A stretch of DNA of 32,181 nt from NCBI GenBank assembly GCA_036511855.1, contig DATCBN010000003.1:1-32181 (forward strand), written 5' to 3'. The translations under genes were made by a program, and so were the position numbers. A model generated the notes under the pieces. It had not been told where the DNA came from. It saw only the letters and a list, made by a program, of their open reading frames with translations, and did not search any database. The DNA is from Candidatus Eremiobacteraceae bacterium. Its GTDB lineage: Bacteria > Vulcanimicrobiota > Vulcanimicrobiia > Eremiobacterales > Eremiobacteraceae. Positions 23,797-32,181 of the stretch are shown piece after piece; position 1 is the stretch's first letter, and every line of letters begins with the position of its first letter.

Positions 23797-24828
23797 ATGC
23801 ACGATTTTGCTGACCAATGGGAACAACACGGCGTCTACCTCAATACGGCAACCTACGGCTTGCCCCCCAAGACCGCATATGAGGCAACCGCGGCCGCGCT
23901 TGCGGACTGGCGGATCGGACGCACGAACGAAGACGAGTGGGAAGCGAGTACAGAACACGCGCGCAGGACGTTTGCCAGATTGGTCAACGTAAAGCCCGAG
24001 TCTGTCGCCTGCGGAGCCACTGTATCCGAGCTCATCGGCCTTGTCGCTGCTTCGTTGCCCGACGGTGCGCGAGTATTGACGGCAGAAAACGATTTCGCAT
24101 CGACGCTGTTTCCATTCACCGTTCACGGCGGCCGCGGCGTCGCCGTGGACGCCGTCCCCCTAGCAAGGCTCGTCGATGCGCTCAGTGAGTCCTACGCAAT
24201 CGTCGTCGTCAGTCACGTTCAGGCATTTAGTGGTGAGGTCGCAGATCTCCAGGGATTGAGCGAAAAATGCGCTCGCACCAAAACATTGCTGTGTGTCGAC
24301 GCGACGCAATCGTGCGGATGGCTTCCCACCGATGCGAGCAAGATCGACTTCTACATATGTCATGCGTATAAATGGCTGCTCTCGCCGCGCGGCAGCGCGT
24401 TCATGGCGGTGCGCAGCGATCGCCTGCAGTCGATCATTCCGTTGCACGCAGGTTGGTGGGCGACTGACGATCCGAACAACAATCTATTTGGATTGCCCAA
24501 TCGCATTTCTAAAAACACGGCGCGAAGAATCGACACGTCGCCGGCGTGGTTCTCTTGGGTCGGAACGGCTACTTCTCTCGATGTCATCTCCGAGATCGGT
24601 GTGGAGGTCATCGAAGCGCACGACATGCGGCTCGCGCGGCGATTCTGCGATAAGATGGGCCTGGCAGCCCCGGTATCGCCGATCGTGTATGTGACTTCCG
24701 GCAATAGCCTCGAACGATTGATGGCCAAGGGAATCCGCGCATCCGTACGCGCCGGACGGACGCGCGTTTCATTCCACATCTACAATTCGGAGGCCGACGT
24801 CGACAGCGCGGTCGCTGCGCTTGCGTGA
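23797..24828 (+). CDS. Class-V aminotransferase-fold PLP enzyme
   Basis: PLP-dependent enzyme of the aminotransferase class V / cysteine desulfurase fold, 343 residues. The start YLNTATYGLPPKTAYEA is typical. The cofactor region is VVSHVQAFSGEVADLQGL, then LLCVDATQSCGWLPTD with the PLP-binding aspartate. The PLP lysine is Lys192 in CHAYKWLLSPRG. The late substrate loop is RIDTSPAWFSWVG. No active-site cysteine loop of an IscS/NifS type is visible, so a desulfurase role is unlikely; an aminotransferase or lyase is more probable. The substrate is unknown. The gene has no obvious partner; it follows a terminator and precedes a convergent gene. Confidence 0.88.
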   Translation: MHDFADQWEQHGVYLNTATYGLPPKTAYEATAAALADWRIGRTNEDEWEASTEHARRTFARLVNVKPESVACGATVSELIGLVAASLPDGARVLTAENDFASTLFPFTVHGGRGVAVDAVPLARLVDALSESYAIVVVSHVQAFSGEVADLQGLSEKCARTKTLLCVDATQSCGWLPTDASKIDFYICHAYKWLLSPRGSAFMAVRSDRLQSIIPLHAGWWATDDPNNNLFGLPNRISKNTARRIDTSPAWFSWVGTATSLDVISEIGVEVIEAHDMRLARRFCDKMGLAAPVSPIVYVTSGNSLERLMAKGIRASVRAGRTRVSFHIYNSEADVDSAVAALA

Positions 24829-24900
24829 CAAAAGTGAACTTCGGTCTCGATCAGCCAAAGCGGCCCGACAAAGAAGTTGCTTACATTTCGATAGTCGATA

Positions 24901-24946
24901 CAAACAAGGGACCGTCGTTACACGTTCTACTTCGTGGCCTTGTTTG
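24901..24946. other. Inverted repeat between convergent genes
   Basis: CAAACAAGG (24901-24909) and CCTTGTTTG (24938-24946) are perfect nine-base complements with a 28-base spacer. It lies in the 271-base gap between convergent genes, together with one copy of each repeat family. It may be a bidirectional terminator or a diverged element. No gene is visible in this gap. Confidence 0.55.
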
Positions 24947-24952
24947 ATTACC

Positions 24953-24980
24953 GTAGGGCAAGCGATGCTTGCCCTCCTAC
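24953..24980. repeat. Palindromic repeat copy
   Basis: GTA precedes GGGCAAGC-GAT-GCTTGCCC (24956-24974), and TCCTAC follows. It is in the gap between the convergent PLP-enzyme and DUF1579-like genes. Confidence 0.9.
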
Positions 24981-24991
24981 ATTTTCAAATC

Positions 24992-25023
24992 GGCACCGCC
25001 GACCATAAAAGTCGGCCCCACAC
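24992..25023. repeat. Second hairpin repeat family, copy 2
   Basis: The stem GCCGAC (24998-25003) and GTCGGC (25011-25016) has loop CATAAAA, followed by CCCCACAC. It is the reverse-complement relative of the element at 23716-23742. Confidence 0.65.
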
Positions 25024-25099
25024 GGAATAAGTCACCGCCTTGCAGTGATGAACCGCGCTAAGCCCGCGTTCGCCGGACGAAGGCGGGAGCGCACCGCGC

Positions 25100-25588
25100 C
25101 TAATGCGCGCCGCGCAAGCAGGTATCGACGGAAGTGATCGTTTTACCACCTGAGCGCACCGTTCCGTGCAGCGTGTACTTTGCCGCCGAGATGCGATCGA
25201 ACGTTACGGCGATGCTTGTGTCGGGGTAGACGCTTCGGTAGGCGATGTGGTTCGGATCGCTGCCGGTCGCGCGCATGATCGTGACGGTTTGGTCGTCGAG
25301 AACGACCGCCGTCCAGCGGCTGTGCTGCGCGTCATACGCGACTAATTCTTCGTCGCCGCCACCCGCCCAGGAAGCGATCTCCCGCAACGTGTGGCCGTCG
25401 CGCTCGTAAGCGTACGTGGCATCGTAGACAAAGTTTACCGCTCCCGCGCGGTACGTGCAGTTCCACGATCCGACGAGATAGTGCAGACCGGCCAGGGGCG
25501 CCGCCGTTCCGCCGGCAGCCGACGAAAGCGTCACGAATGACCCGAGCAAGCCGATCACGGCAAGGGTCATCCCGAAGAATCTATTCAT
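25100..25588 (-). CDS. Exported DUF1579-like (lipocalin-like) protein
   Basis: Small secreted protein of 162 residues. A clear signal peptide (MNRFFGMTLAVIGLLGSFVTLSSAAGG) is followed by LAGLHYLVGSWNCTYRAG, the typical opening of DUF1579/lipocalin-like domains. Alternating strands follow (YAYERDGHTLREIASW; HSRWTAVVLDDQTVTIM). One cysteine near the start (WNC) and one near the end (DTC) could form a disulfide. The ribosome-binding site TAGGAGA precedes the ATG well. Its role is unknown; such proteins are often annotated as uncharacterised exported proteins. Confidence 0.78.
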   Translation of the reverse strand: MNRFFGMTLAVIGLLGSFVTLSSAAGGTAAPLAGLHYLVGSWNCTYRAGAVNFVYDATYAYERDGHTLREIASWAGGGDEELVAYDAQHSRWTAVVLDDQTVTIMRATGSDPNHIAYRSVYPDTSIAVTFDRISAAKYTLHGTVRSGGKTITSVDTCLRGAH

Positions 25589-25815
25589 TTCATTCTCCTA
25601 AACCGACATTCCCAATTTGAGCGAGTTTTTTCGACGCTCAGAGGGGCGCTCCCCGGGCCGAGGGCAGAGCCGGGCGCCCTGGCGGCCGGAGTCATGTAGA
25701 GGTTCGCGACGAAAACCGACGTGAGCCGCGTCGTCATCAAGCGACGGCGACGACGACCAATAACAAATGATGTCGACGACTAGGGACGCGAACGATGAGC
25801 GGATTCAGGTCCCAT

Positions 25816-25840
25816 GGGCAAGCGATGCTTGCCCTCCTAC
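25816..25840. repeat. Palindromic repeat copy
   Basis: GGGCAAGC-GAT-GCTTGCCC (25816-25834) followed by TCCTAC. It is the outer of two copies downstream of metH. Confidence 0.9.
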
Positions 25841-25850
25841 AGGATCGACG

Positions 25851-25875
25851 GGGCAAGCGATGCTTGCCCTAGTAC
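25851..25875. repeat. Palindromic repeat copy at the metH end
   Basis: GGGCAAGC-GAT-GCTTGCCC (25851-25869) followed by TAGTAC. On the minus strand it lies 25 bases past the metH stop codon. Together with 25816-25834 it forms a tandem pair, without a T-run. Confidence 0.9.
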
Positions 25876-25894
25876 AGGATGCCCTCGAACACGA

Positions 25895-28800
25895 TTAACC
25901 CAGGCTGGCGGTTAGGACGCTTTCGCCGGCGCCGAGGGCGGAGAAGTACGTGGCTTCGGGGTGGTGTATCACGATCGCGACGGTGGACTGTTCCGGCACA
26001 AGTTGACTCGCCTCGGTGATGGCGAGGCCGATCTTCTCGCACGGCATGAAGCCGAAGAATATCCGGTGATCCTCGATGTTCGGACACGCGGGATAGCCCC
26101 ACGAATATCGTTTGCCTTGCCCTGCGGGCAGCCCCAGTTCGCGGCGCATGTGGCGATGCACGAGTTCGGCCAGGCCCTCGGCGCACTCGACGGCGAGACC
26201 GTGCACGTAAAGCGCTTCTGAATACTCGCCGGCGGCCTGCAGCCGCGCGTAGCGTTCGGTCGCCTCTGCGCCCACGGTGACCGCTTGGAATCCGACGACG
26301 TCGCGCCGCTCTTCGTCGACGCCCCGGAAATAATCGCTGATGCACAGCCGCGGCATTGCGGGTTGTCGCGGAAACGAGAAGCGCGCTAGTTCGATCGCCG
26401 GATCGTTGGGTTGGAACAGCACGAGTTCGTCGCCGTCGGCCGCCGCCGGAAAATATCCGTAGACGGATTGTGGCTGGAGCCAGCCCGTAGCCAAAGCTTC
26501 CGTCTTCATCCGCTCGAATCGCGGCCGGAATTCGTCGTGCAGCAAAGCGCGCCACGCATCGCCCTTCGCGCTTTTCGCGCCCCACTGCAGGCGATAGAGC
26601 GAACGCACGTCGAGCGTGCGGAACACCTCGGCAAGACTGATATCACGCAACTCGCGCGCGCCCCAAAACGGCGCTTTTGGAATGGGCGAGTCCTTAGCGA
26701 CCGAAGATCGCGCCGGCAAATCGGCACTCGCGGACGGCACGACCCGCGCAGCGCGCTTTGCGACCGCTGCCCGCGCGCCGGCCTCGGTCGTCGTGCGCAA
26801 ATCCTCGCGCTTCGCCGGATTTTGCAGGGTATCCATCAGCGCGAGCCCTTCGAACGCGTCCTTCGCGTAGAACACGCCGGGAGCGTAATAGGTGTCGGGA
26901 TCGACGAACCCGATCCGCTGGACATACGCCCGATTGATCGCTGCGCCTCCGACGATAACGGGATAGCGGTGACCGTCGCGATGCAGGTCCTGAAGGCAAA
27001 GCGGCATCTGCTTGGAGGTGGAGACGAGCAGCGCTGAGAGCCCGATGGCGTCGGCGTTCACTTCAACCGCTTTCGCGATGATCGAGGTCACGGGCACCTG
27101 TTTGCCGAGATCGTGGACAGTGTAGCCGTTGTTCGAAAGAATCGTGTGCACCAAGTTCTTGCCGATGTCGTGAACGTCGCCAAAAACCGTAGCGAGCACG
27201 ACCGTGCCTTTGGTGTACGAGTCATTTTTCTCCAAGAACTTTTCGACGTGCGAGACGGCCTTCTTCATCACCTCGGCCGACTGCAGCACGAACGGTAGGA
27301 TGAGCTCGCCGGCGCCGAACTTGTCGCCCACATCCTTCATCGCGCCCAATAGCACGCCGTTCAGCACATCTACGGGCGATTGCGTTTCAAGTGCCTGGTC
27401 CAGCAGCGCCTCGATGCCTTCTTTCTTGCGGTGCAGAATGCGGCGGTGGATGCGCTCGTTGACAGGCAGATGTGAATCATCGTCGTCAATCGCGCCGTTG
27501 GTAGACGCCGCGCTGACGCCTTCGTAGCGGGCGATGACGCGCTGCAGGGCTTCGGGGTGCCGATTGAAAATCAGGTCCTCGACCAGCGCGCGTTCGTCTT
27601 GCATGATCAGCGCGTACGGCGTGATGTCCTTCGGGTTGACGATGGCCAGATCGAGGCCCGCCTCCACGCAGTGATAGAGGAACACGCTGTTAATCACCGC
27701 GCGCGCAGCCGGATTCAACCCGAACGAGATGTTCGAAACGCCGAGCACGGTGAGCACGCCGGGCAGCGCCTCTTTAACCGCACGGATGCCTTCGATCGTG
27801 TTGACGCCGGCGTCGAGATATTCGGGCTGTCCGGTGGCCAGCGTGAAGGTGAGCACGTCGAAGATCAGGCGCCCGCGCGGCAGCCCGTACTCGCCGCAGC
27901 ACATAGCCTCGATCTGGCGCGCTACCAGCACCTTGTCTTCGATCGTCTTCGCCATGCCGACCGACTTTTCGATGGTCAACGCCACCACCGCGGCGCCATG
28001 CTCGATGGCGAGCGGCAACACGTCGTCGATCCGGCTGCGGCCGTTCTCCAGATTGACGGAATTGATGATGGCGCGGCCCGGATTGGTCTCAAGCGCGCGC
28101 TTGATGACGCGGGCTTCGGTGCTGTCGATCATGAGCGGCGCTTCGACCGACAATTCGAGGCGTTTCACGACCTCGGCCATGGCGGTGTCTTCGCCTTCGC
28201 GCTCGGTGAGGGCCATGCAGACGTCGAGCGCGTGCGCGCCGCCCGAGACCTGTTCGCGCGCGACCTCCACCAATGCGTCGTAGTCGTCGGAAAGGATCAG
28301 GCGCTTGACCTTGCGGCTGCCTTGCGCGTTGAGCCGCTCGCCGACGATGAGCGGCCTGGGCTCTTGCTCTAGAGCAAGCGAGGTCATCGCGCTTGCGATC
28401 TCTTGCGCGGGATGCGGCTTGGGGGTGCGCGGGTGCAAATCTGCCGTCGCTTCCACCAAAAGGCGGATATGCTCCGGGCCGGACCCGCAGCAGCCGCCGA
28501 CGATGTTGGCGCCGAATTCGGCGACGAACGCGCGCAATTGATCGCGCATCCCCGCCGGCTCGAGCGGATAGATGGCGAGCCCGCCCTCGTTGCGCGGAAT
28601 GCCGGCATTGGGTATGCACGAGATGTACTTCGATGAATGTTGCGCGAGGTAGCGGACCGCATCGCGCATGTAGTCCGGGCCGGTGCTGCAATTCATGCCG
28701 ACCACGTCGCATGGCAGCGCTTCGAGGATGGCGTTGACCGCCGCGATGTCGGTGCCCAGCAGCATGCGCCCTTGCGTGTCCAAAGAAACCGACGCCATCA

Positions 28801-29407
28801 CCGCCGGCCGCGGGCGGCCGGTCGATTCCGCATATGCAGCGGCAGCCCGAGCGCACGCCGTGACGGCGGCTCGAGTCTCCAATATGTCCTGCTGGGTCTC
28901 GACGAGCAGCGCGTCGACTCCACCTTCGAGCAGCGCCTCCGCTTGCTCGTGGTAGACGGCGTACAGATCCGCGTACGTCAGTTTCGAAAGCGACGGATCG
29001 TTCGCGGAAGGCAGCATGCCGGTTGGCCCGAGCGAGCCCACGACAAATCGCGGCTTCGACGGATCGCGCGCGGTGTACGCGTCGGCGAGTTCGCGCGCCA
29101 AGCGCACCGAGGCGATGTTGTGTTCGCGCATGGAATCGCCCAAACCGTATTCGTCGAGCTTCAATCGCGTGGCCTGAAACGTGTTGGTCTCGAGCGCATC
29201 GGCGCCGGCATCCAAAAACGACAGGTGCACGGCGCGCACCGCATCTGGCTTGGTGAGCGACAGGTGATCGTTGCAGCCTTCCTTGCCGCCGAAATCGGCC
29301 GCCGTCAGGTTCAAGGCTTGCAGCGTCGCGCCCATCGAGCCGTCGAACACCAGCACCCGGTGCGCGAGCGCCTCCAGGAACGGATGCTTCTCGTCAGTGC
29401 GCGGCAT
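25895..29407 (-). CDS. metH: Cobalamin-dependent methionine synthase MetH
   Basis: Transfers a methyl group from methyltetrahydrofolate to homocysteine through B12, 1170 residues, with all four modules. The homocysteine domain has zinc ligands Cys240 (MNCSTGP) and Cys306/Cys307 (GGCCGSGPEH). The folate (pterin-binding) domain includes GERLNAQGSRKVK and ALDVCMALTERE. The cap and B12 domains carry GDVHDIGKN with axial His746. The C-terminal activation domain has RYSWGYPACP, matching the SAM-binding RxxxGYPACP motif. The ATG at 29407 is preferred because TTGAGG sits six bases upstream; a TTG at 29419 is in frame. It overlaps the upstream ligase gene by 14 bases, so it is co-transcribed with it. 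No riboswitch is seen directly before it. Confidence 0.97.
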   Translation of the reverse strand: MPRTDEKHPFLEALAHRVLVFDGSMGATLQALNLTAADFGGKEGCNDHLSLTKPDAVRAVHLSFLDAGADALETNTFQATRLKLDEYGLGDSMREHNIASVRLARELADAYTARDPSKPRFVVGSLGPTGMLPSANDPSLSKLTYADLYAVYHEQAEALLEGGVDALLVETQQDILETRAAVTACARAAAAYAESTGRPRPAVMASVSLDTQGRMLLGTDIAAVNAILEALPCDVVGMNCSTGPDYMRDAVRYLAQHSSKYISCIPNAGIPRNEGGLAIYPLEPAGMRDQLRAFVAEFGANIVGGCCGSGPEHIRLLVEATADLHPRTPKPHPAQEIASAMTSLALEQEPRPLIVGERLNAQGSRKVKRLILSDDYDALVEVAREQVSGGAHALDVCMALTEREGEDTAMAEVVKRLELSVEAPLMIDSTEARVIKRALETNPGRAIINSVNLENGRSRIDDVLPLAIEHGAAVVALTIEKSVGMAKTIEDKVLVARQIEAMCCGEYGLPRGRLIFDVLTFTLATGQPEYLDAGVNTIEGIRAVKEALPGVLTVLGVSNISFGLNPAARAVINSVFLYHCVEAGLDLAIVNPKDITPYALIMQDERALVEDLIFNRHPEALQRVIARYEGVSAASTNGAIDDDDSHLPVNERIHRRILHRKKEGIEALLDQALETQSPVDVLNGVLLGAMKDVGDKFGAGELILPFVLQSAEVMKKAVSHVEKFLEKNDSYTKGTVVLATVFGDVHDIGKNLVHTILSNNGYTVHDLGKQVPVTSIIAKAVEVNADAIGLSALLVSTSKQMPLCLQDLHRDGHRYPVIVGGAAINRAYVQRIGFVDPDTYYAPGVFYAKDAFEGLALMDTLQNPAKREDLRTTTEAGARAAVAKRAARVVPSASADLPARSSVAKDSPIPKAPFWGARELRDISLAEVFRTLDVRSLYRLQWGAKSAKGDAWRALLHDEFRPRFERMKTEALATGWLQPQSVYGYFPAAADGDELVLFQPNDPAIELARFSFPRQPAMPRLCISDYFRGVDEERRDVVGFQAVTVGAEATERYARLQAAGEYSEALYVHGLAVECAEGLAELVHRHMRRELGLPAGQGKRYSWGYPACPNIEDHRIFFGFMPCEKIGLAITEASQLVPEQSTVAIVIHHPEATYFSALGAGESVLTASLG

Positions 29408-31355
29408 CGATGGCCTCAAGCGATGCCGGGTTTTCCAGCGCGGAGAGATCGCCGAGCGACGCGAGCTTGAGATAGCGCGCGCGCGCGACGCGCCGCATCA
29501 TCTTGCCGTTGCGAGTGTGCGGAAGATCGGCCACGAATTTCACAGCCTTCGGCGCAAGCGCCTTGCCCAGATTTTTCGCGCAGAGCGAGACGAGCGCCGC
29601 GCGAAGTTCCTCTGTGGGCGCATTGTTCGATCGCAGCACAGCAAGGCAGACGACCGATTCGCCTTTCACGTCGTCGGGCACCGAAACCGCCGCGGCCTCT
29701 TTCACCGCCGGATGCGCGACCAACGCGCTTTCGTACTCCGCCGGACCCACGCGCTTGCCGGCGACGTTGATCGTATCATCCGAGCGTCCGAGGATAAACC
29801 AGTAGCCGTCCGCGTCGACGCTGCACCAATCGCCGTGAACCCAAACGCCGGGTATGCGATTCCAGTAGGTCTGCAGATAGCGTTCGTCGTCGTGCCAAAA
29901 CGATTGCGTCATGCCTGGCCACGGCTGCCGTATGCACAGCTCGCCGACCGCGCCGCGCACTGAAGCGCCGTTACTATCGATGACGTCGGCGTCCATGCCA
30001 GGTACGGGCCCGTGGAATGCGCACGGCACAAGTGGACGCACGGGGAAGCAGCCCAAGATGCCGCCGCTGATCTCTGTGCCGCCGGAATAATTGATGATCG
30101 GGCAGCGGTCACCGCCGACGTGATGCGAGAACCACTTGTACGGCTCGGGGTTCCACGCTTCACCGCTCGACCCGAGGATGCGCAAGCTTGAAAGGTCGTG
30201 ATTGTGCGGATGATCGTCGCCGTGCGCCATGAGCGCGCGGATCGCGGTGGGCGCGATGCCGAGATGCGTGGCCTTGTGGCGCGCCACCACTTCCCACAGG
30301 CGATCCGGCCTGGGATGGTCGGGCGTTCCGTCGAAGAGCACGATGGCGGCGCCGAGACCAAGCGCGCCCAACACGAGGAAGGGCCCCATCATCCAGCCCA
30401 TGTCGGTGAACCACAGCATGCGGTCGCGCGGCTTGACGTCAAAGCAAAGATACTGATCGATCTGCACTTTGACCGGAAAGCCCGCATGGCCGTGCACGGC
30501 ACCTTTGGGTTTTCCGGTGGAGCCAGATGTGTAGAGCAAGAGATAGGGGTCGTTTGCAGCGGTGCGCTCGGCCTCAAAGAAATCCGGCTGGCCTGCGGTG
30601 AGCCCAACCCAATCTACGACGCGATAGCGCCGTCCATCGGCCGCACCACCTGAGGAGCCGCCCAACACGACCACATGCTCGATGCTCGACACTTCATTCG
30701 CCGCAGCAAGCGCGGCCGACAGCATATCCACCGGCTTGCCGCGGCGCGAGGTGGAGTGCACCGTCAAAAGCGTCTTGGCGCGGGCATCGTCGAGACGCGA
30801 GACCAGCGCGGGCGCCGCATAGCCGGAAAACGCGGGCACGGCGACGGCGCCGATCCGGCCGATGGCCAAGAGCGCGATGGCCGTCTCGGGAACGAGCGGC
30901 ATGTAGATGCCCACGCGATCGCCTTTGCTCACACCCAGCGTGCGCAGACCTGCCGAAAGACGGCAAACCTCGGTCAGCAACTCCTTGAACGTGAAACTCC
31001 GAGACGGTCCGCGCTCACCTTCCCAAACGAGCGCCTCGTCATCGCCGCGACCTGCCAACACATGCTTGTCCAAACAGTTGTAGGACGCGTTGTAGCGCCC
31101 GCCGACGAACCAGTTGGCGAACTCCGGCCCACGCGAGAGGTCGAGCGTCGTGGAATACGGCTCGAACCACGCAAGTCCGATGTGGGCGAGGAGGCGGTGA
31201 TAGAACCCGGCGATGTCGGTGCGCGCCATTGCCCAGAGGTTCTCAAGGCTGTCGGCGCCGAGCGCCCGCATGGCGGCGGTGAGATTTGCCGATTCGATGG
31301 CAGCGGGTGTAGGCGTCCACACCGCGGCCGGGCGAGCGAGCGCGTCCTTCGTCAT
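29394..31355 (-). CDS. Acyl-CoA synthetase of the acetyl-CoA synthetase type
   Basis: AMP-forming ligase of 653 residues that activates a short carboxylic acid to its CoA ester. The N-terminal ACS region contains WFEPYSTTLDLSRGPEFANW and GGRYNASYNCLDKH. The ATP loop is YTSGSTGKPKG (Thr276). Other signatures are WFTDMGWMMGP, ILGSSGEAWNPEPYKW, NYSGGTEISGG and RSDDTINVAGKRVGPAEYE. The C-terminal catalytic lysine is Lys618 in HTRNGKMMRR. It is complete and apparently active, unlike the gene at 21421-22401. The substrate could be acetate, propionate or acetoacetate; the sequence does not decide. It lies 28 bases after the S41 protease gene and overlaps metH, so the three may share a transcript. 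Confidence 0.92.
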   Translation of the reverse strand: MTKDALARPAAVWTPTPAAIESANLTAAMRALGADSLENLWAMARTDIAGFYHRLLAHIGLAWFEPYSTTLDLSRGPEFANWFVGGRYNASYNCLDKHVLAGRGDDEALVWEGERGPSRSFTFKELLTEVCRLSAGLRTLGVSKGDRVGIYMPLVPETAIALLAIGRIGAVAVPAFSGYAAPALVSRLDDARAKTLLTVHSTSRRGKPVDMLSAALAAANEVSSIEHVVVLGGSSGGAADGRRYRVVDWVGLTAGQPDFFEAERTAANDPYLLLYTSGSTGKPKGAVHGHAGFPVKVQIDQYLCFDVKPRDRMLWFTDMGWMMGPFLVLGALGLGAAIVLFDGTPDHPRPDRLWEVVARHKATHLGIAPTAIRALMAHGDDHPHNHDLSSLRILGSSGEAWNPEPYKWFSHHVGGDRCPIINYSGGTEISGGILGCFPVRPLVPCAFHGPVPGMDADVIDSNGASVRGAVGELCIRQPWPGMTQSFWHDDERYLQTYWNRIPGVWVHGDWCSVDADGYWFILGRSDDTINVAGKRVGPAEYESALVAHPAVKEAAAVSVPDDVKGESVVCLAVLRSNNAPTEELRAALVSLCAKNLGKALAPKAVKFVADLPHTRNGKMMRRVARARYLKLASLGDLSALENPASLEAIDAAH

Positions 31356-31383
31356 TCGAAGACGGATTTTAGTGCGATGCGGC

Positions 31384-32181
31384 TTAGATGCCTGCGCCGC
31401 TCGAGGTGGGAACTGCCGGCAGGGGCGATGCCGCCAATTGCGAGCGCACGATCTCTACGGCGCGCCGCAGTTGACCATCGGTTTCGAGTTGTCCGACGCT
31501 CTGAATGTCGACATCGGGAACCGCGACGTCGGGATCGATGCCGACGGCATTGAGGTCGTGGCCGTTCGGGGTGAGATAGCGCGCCGTCGTGATCTTTATC
31601 GCGCTGCCGTCCGGCAACGGATACACCGTCTGCACGACGCCTTTGCCGAATGTGCGGCTGCCCAAGATGACGCCCGCGCCGCTATCCTGGATGGCGCCCG
31701 ACGTGATCTCAGAAGCGCTTGCCGTGTTGCCGTTCACCAGCACCACGAGCGGCCGCGGTGCGACCGCGGTGTCATCGGCATCGAACGTGGTCAGCGGTTT
31801 CGAGCGGCTGTCGATCGACACGATCGGCCCCTCGGGAATGAACTTTGATGACACGTCGACGGCCGCGTTGAGATAGCCGCCGCCGTTATTGCGAAGATCG
31901 AGGATGTAGCCCACGGCGCCGTCTTTGTCCAGCCGCGCGAGCGCTTCGTTCATCTCTTGACCCGTGCTCGAGCCGAAGACCAGAATTTGCACGTAGCCTA
32001 TGCTCCCGGTCAGCATGCGCGCGAGCACGCTTGGCGTGCGCACGAAATTGCGCTTCAACGCAATGGTGATCGGAGCCGCCGTGCCCGGCCGCTGCACGAC
32101 CAGGTTGACCGAGGTGCCGGCTTTTCCGCGCAGGAGCGCGCTCGCTTGGGGAATAGTGAGGCCCGCCGTGTCGTGGCCGTC
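31384..32181 (-). CDS. S41 C-terminal-processing protease (CtpA type), N-terminus outside window
   Basis: Periplasmic serine protease fragment of 265 residues; the frame is open through the window edge, so the true start lies beyond 32181. The visible part starts inside the PDZ domain (DGHDTAGLTIPQASALLRGK), then AGTSVNLVVQRPG. The protease core has LDLRNNGGGYLNAAVDVSSKF, the catalytic serine in NGNTASASEITSGAIQ and the general-base lysine in GSRTFGKGVVQ. The tail (IQSVGQLETDGQLRRAVEIV) is typical. An apparent internal start at 32097 (GTG) is not used. It is the first visible gene of the minus-strand run leading to metH. Confidence 0.94.
   Translation of the reverse strand, partial: DGHDTAGLTIPQASALLRGKAGTSVNLVVQRPGTAAPITIALKRNFVRTPSVLARMLTGSIGYVQILVFGSSTGQEMNEALARLDKDGAVGYILDLRNNGGGYLNAAVDVSSKFIPEGPIVSIDSRSKPLTTFDADDTAVAPRPLVVLVNGNTASASEITSGAIQDSGAGVILGSRTFGKGVVQTVYPLPDGSAIKITTARYLTPNGHDLNAVGIDPDVAVPDVDIQSVGQLETDGQLRRAVEIVRSQLAASPLPAVPTSSGAGI

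Larger units (their letters stand above)
25589..25894. other. Intergenic region, no gene seen
   Basis: A 306-base gap between metH and the DUF1579-like gene, both on the minus strand. It holds TGAGCG/CGCTCA (25618-25623 and 25635-25640) around a T-rich loop, a very GC-rich stretch with several small hairpins (25641-25690) and two copies of the palindromic repeat near the metH end. No open frame with a ribosome-binding site stands out. Confidence 0.6.

Noticed and set aside
23797-24828. PLP enzyme as a cysteine desulfurase
   Set aside because: The active-site cysteine loop is not visible and no sulfur-transfer genes are nearby.
2283-25869. Palindromic repeats considered as a CRISPR array
   Set aside because: Copies are kilobases apart, with no regular spacers and no cas genes.
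32095-32097. GTG at 32097 as the start of the S41 protease
   Set aside because: The frame continues upstream to the window edge with clear PDZ-domain sequence, so the gene is only truncated by the window.

Overview
The window is about 32 kb of GC-rich, gene-dense bacterial chromosome. A TolC-type outer-membrane channel with a matching HlyD-type adaptor indicates a diderm cell. RNase J, a CIRCE heat-shock operator and an HspR-like repressor together point away from typical Proteobacteria, toward a diderm terrabacterial lineage. Candidatus Eremiobacterota (WPS-2) is my best guess, but it is inference only. I found no tRNA, rRNA, CRISPR array, transposase or phage gene.

Layout. (1) 1-5588, minus strand: ftsK (C-terminus cut by the window edge), a lone DppC/OppC-type permease, rnj (RNase J) and a small exported protein. 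(2) 5675-15176, plus strand: a consensus sigma70 promoter with an overlapping palindrome drives a ten-gene run with overlapping or closely spaced genes: a YtrA-type GntR repressor, a stomatin/slipin, an exported protein, a Yip1-type membrane protein, a TolC channel, a HlyD/MacA adaptor, a DUF1648/SdpI-like membrane protein, two MacB/FtsX permeases and their ATPase. It reads as one regulated envelope-stress or efflux module. (3) 15271-20576, plus strand: a CIRCE-controlled promoter, a long leader with a possible RNA thermometer, then htrA, dnaK, grpE, dnaJ and an hspR-like gene. This is a protein-quality-control operon with signs of both HrcA and HspR control. (4) 20573-22401, minus strand: a TIGR00027-type methyltransferase and a truncated adenylate-forming enzyme with a ruined ATP-binding motif. 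(5) 22499-24828, plus strand: an acyl-CoA dehydrogenase and a class-V PLP enzyme. (6) 25100-32181, minus strand: a DUF1579-like exported protein, metH, an acetyl-CoA-synthetase-like ligase and the C-terminal part of an S41 (CtpA-type) protease cut by the window edge.

The main non-genic signal is a dispersed palindrome, GGGCAAGC-NNN-GCTTGCCC. Nine copies occur, all in intergenic DNA and most just past a stop codon. Several have T-runs and look like terminators, and one overlaps the stop codon of the ABC ATPase. A second, rarer hairpin family lies at 23716-23742 and 24992-25023. The best candidates for something undescribed are the GntR-slipin-Yip1-TolC-MacA-DUF1648-MacB operon, the regulatory leader of htrA-dnaK, and the repeat family.
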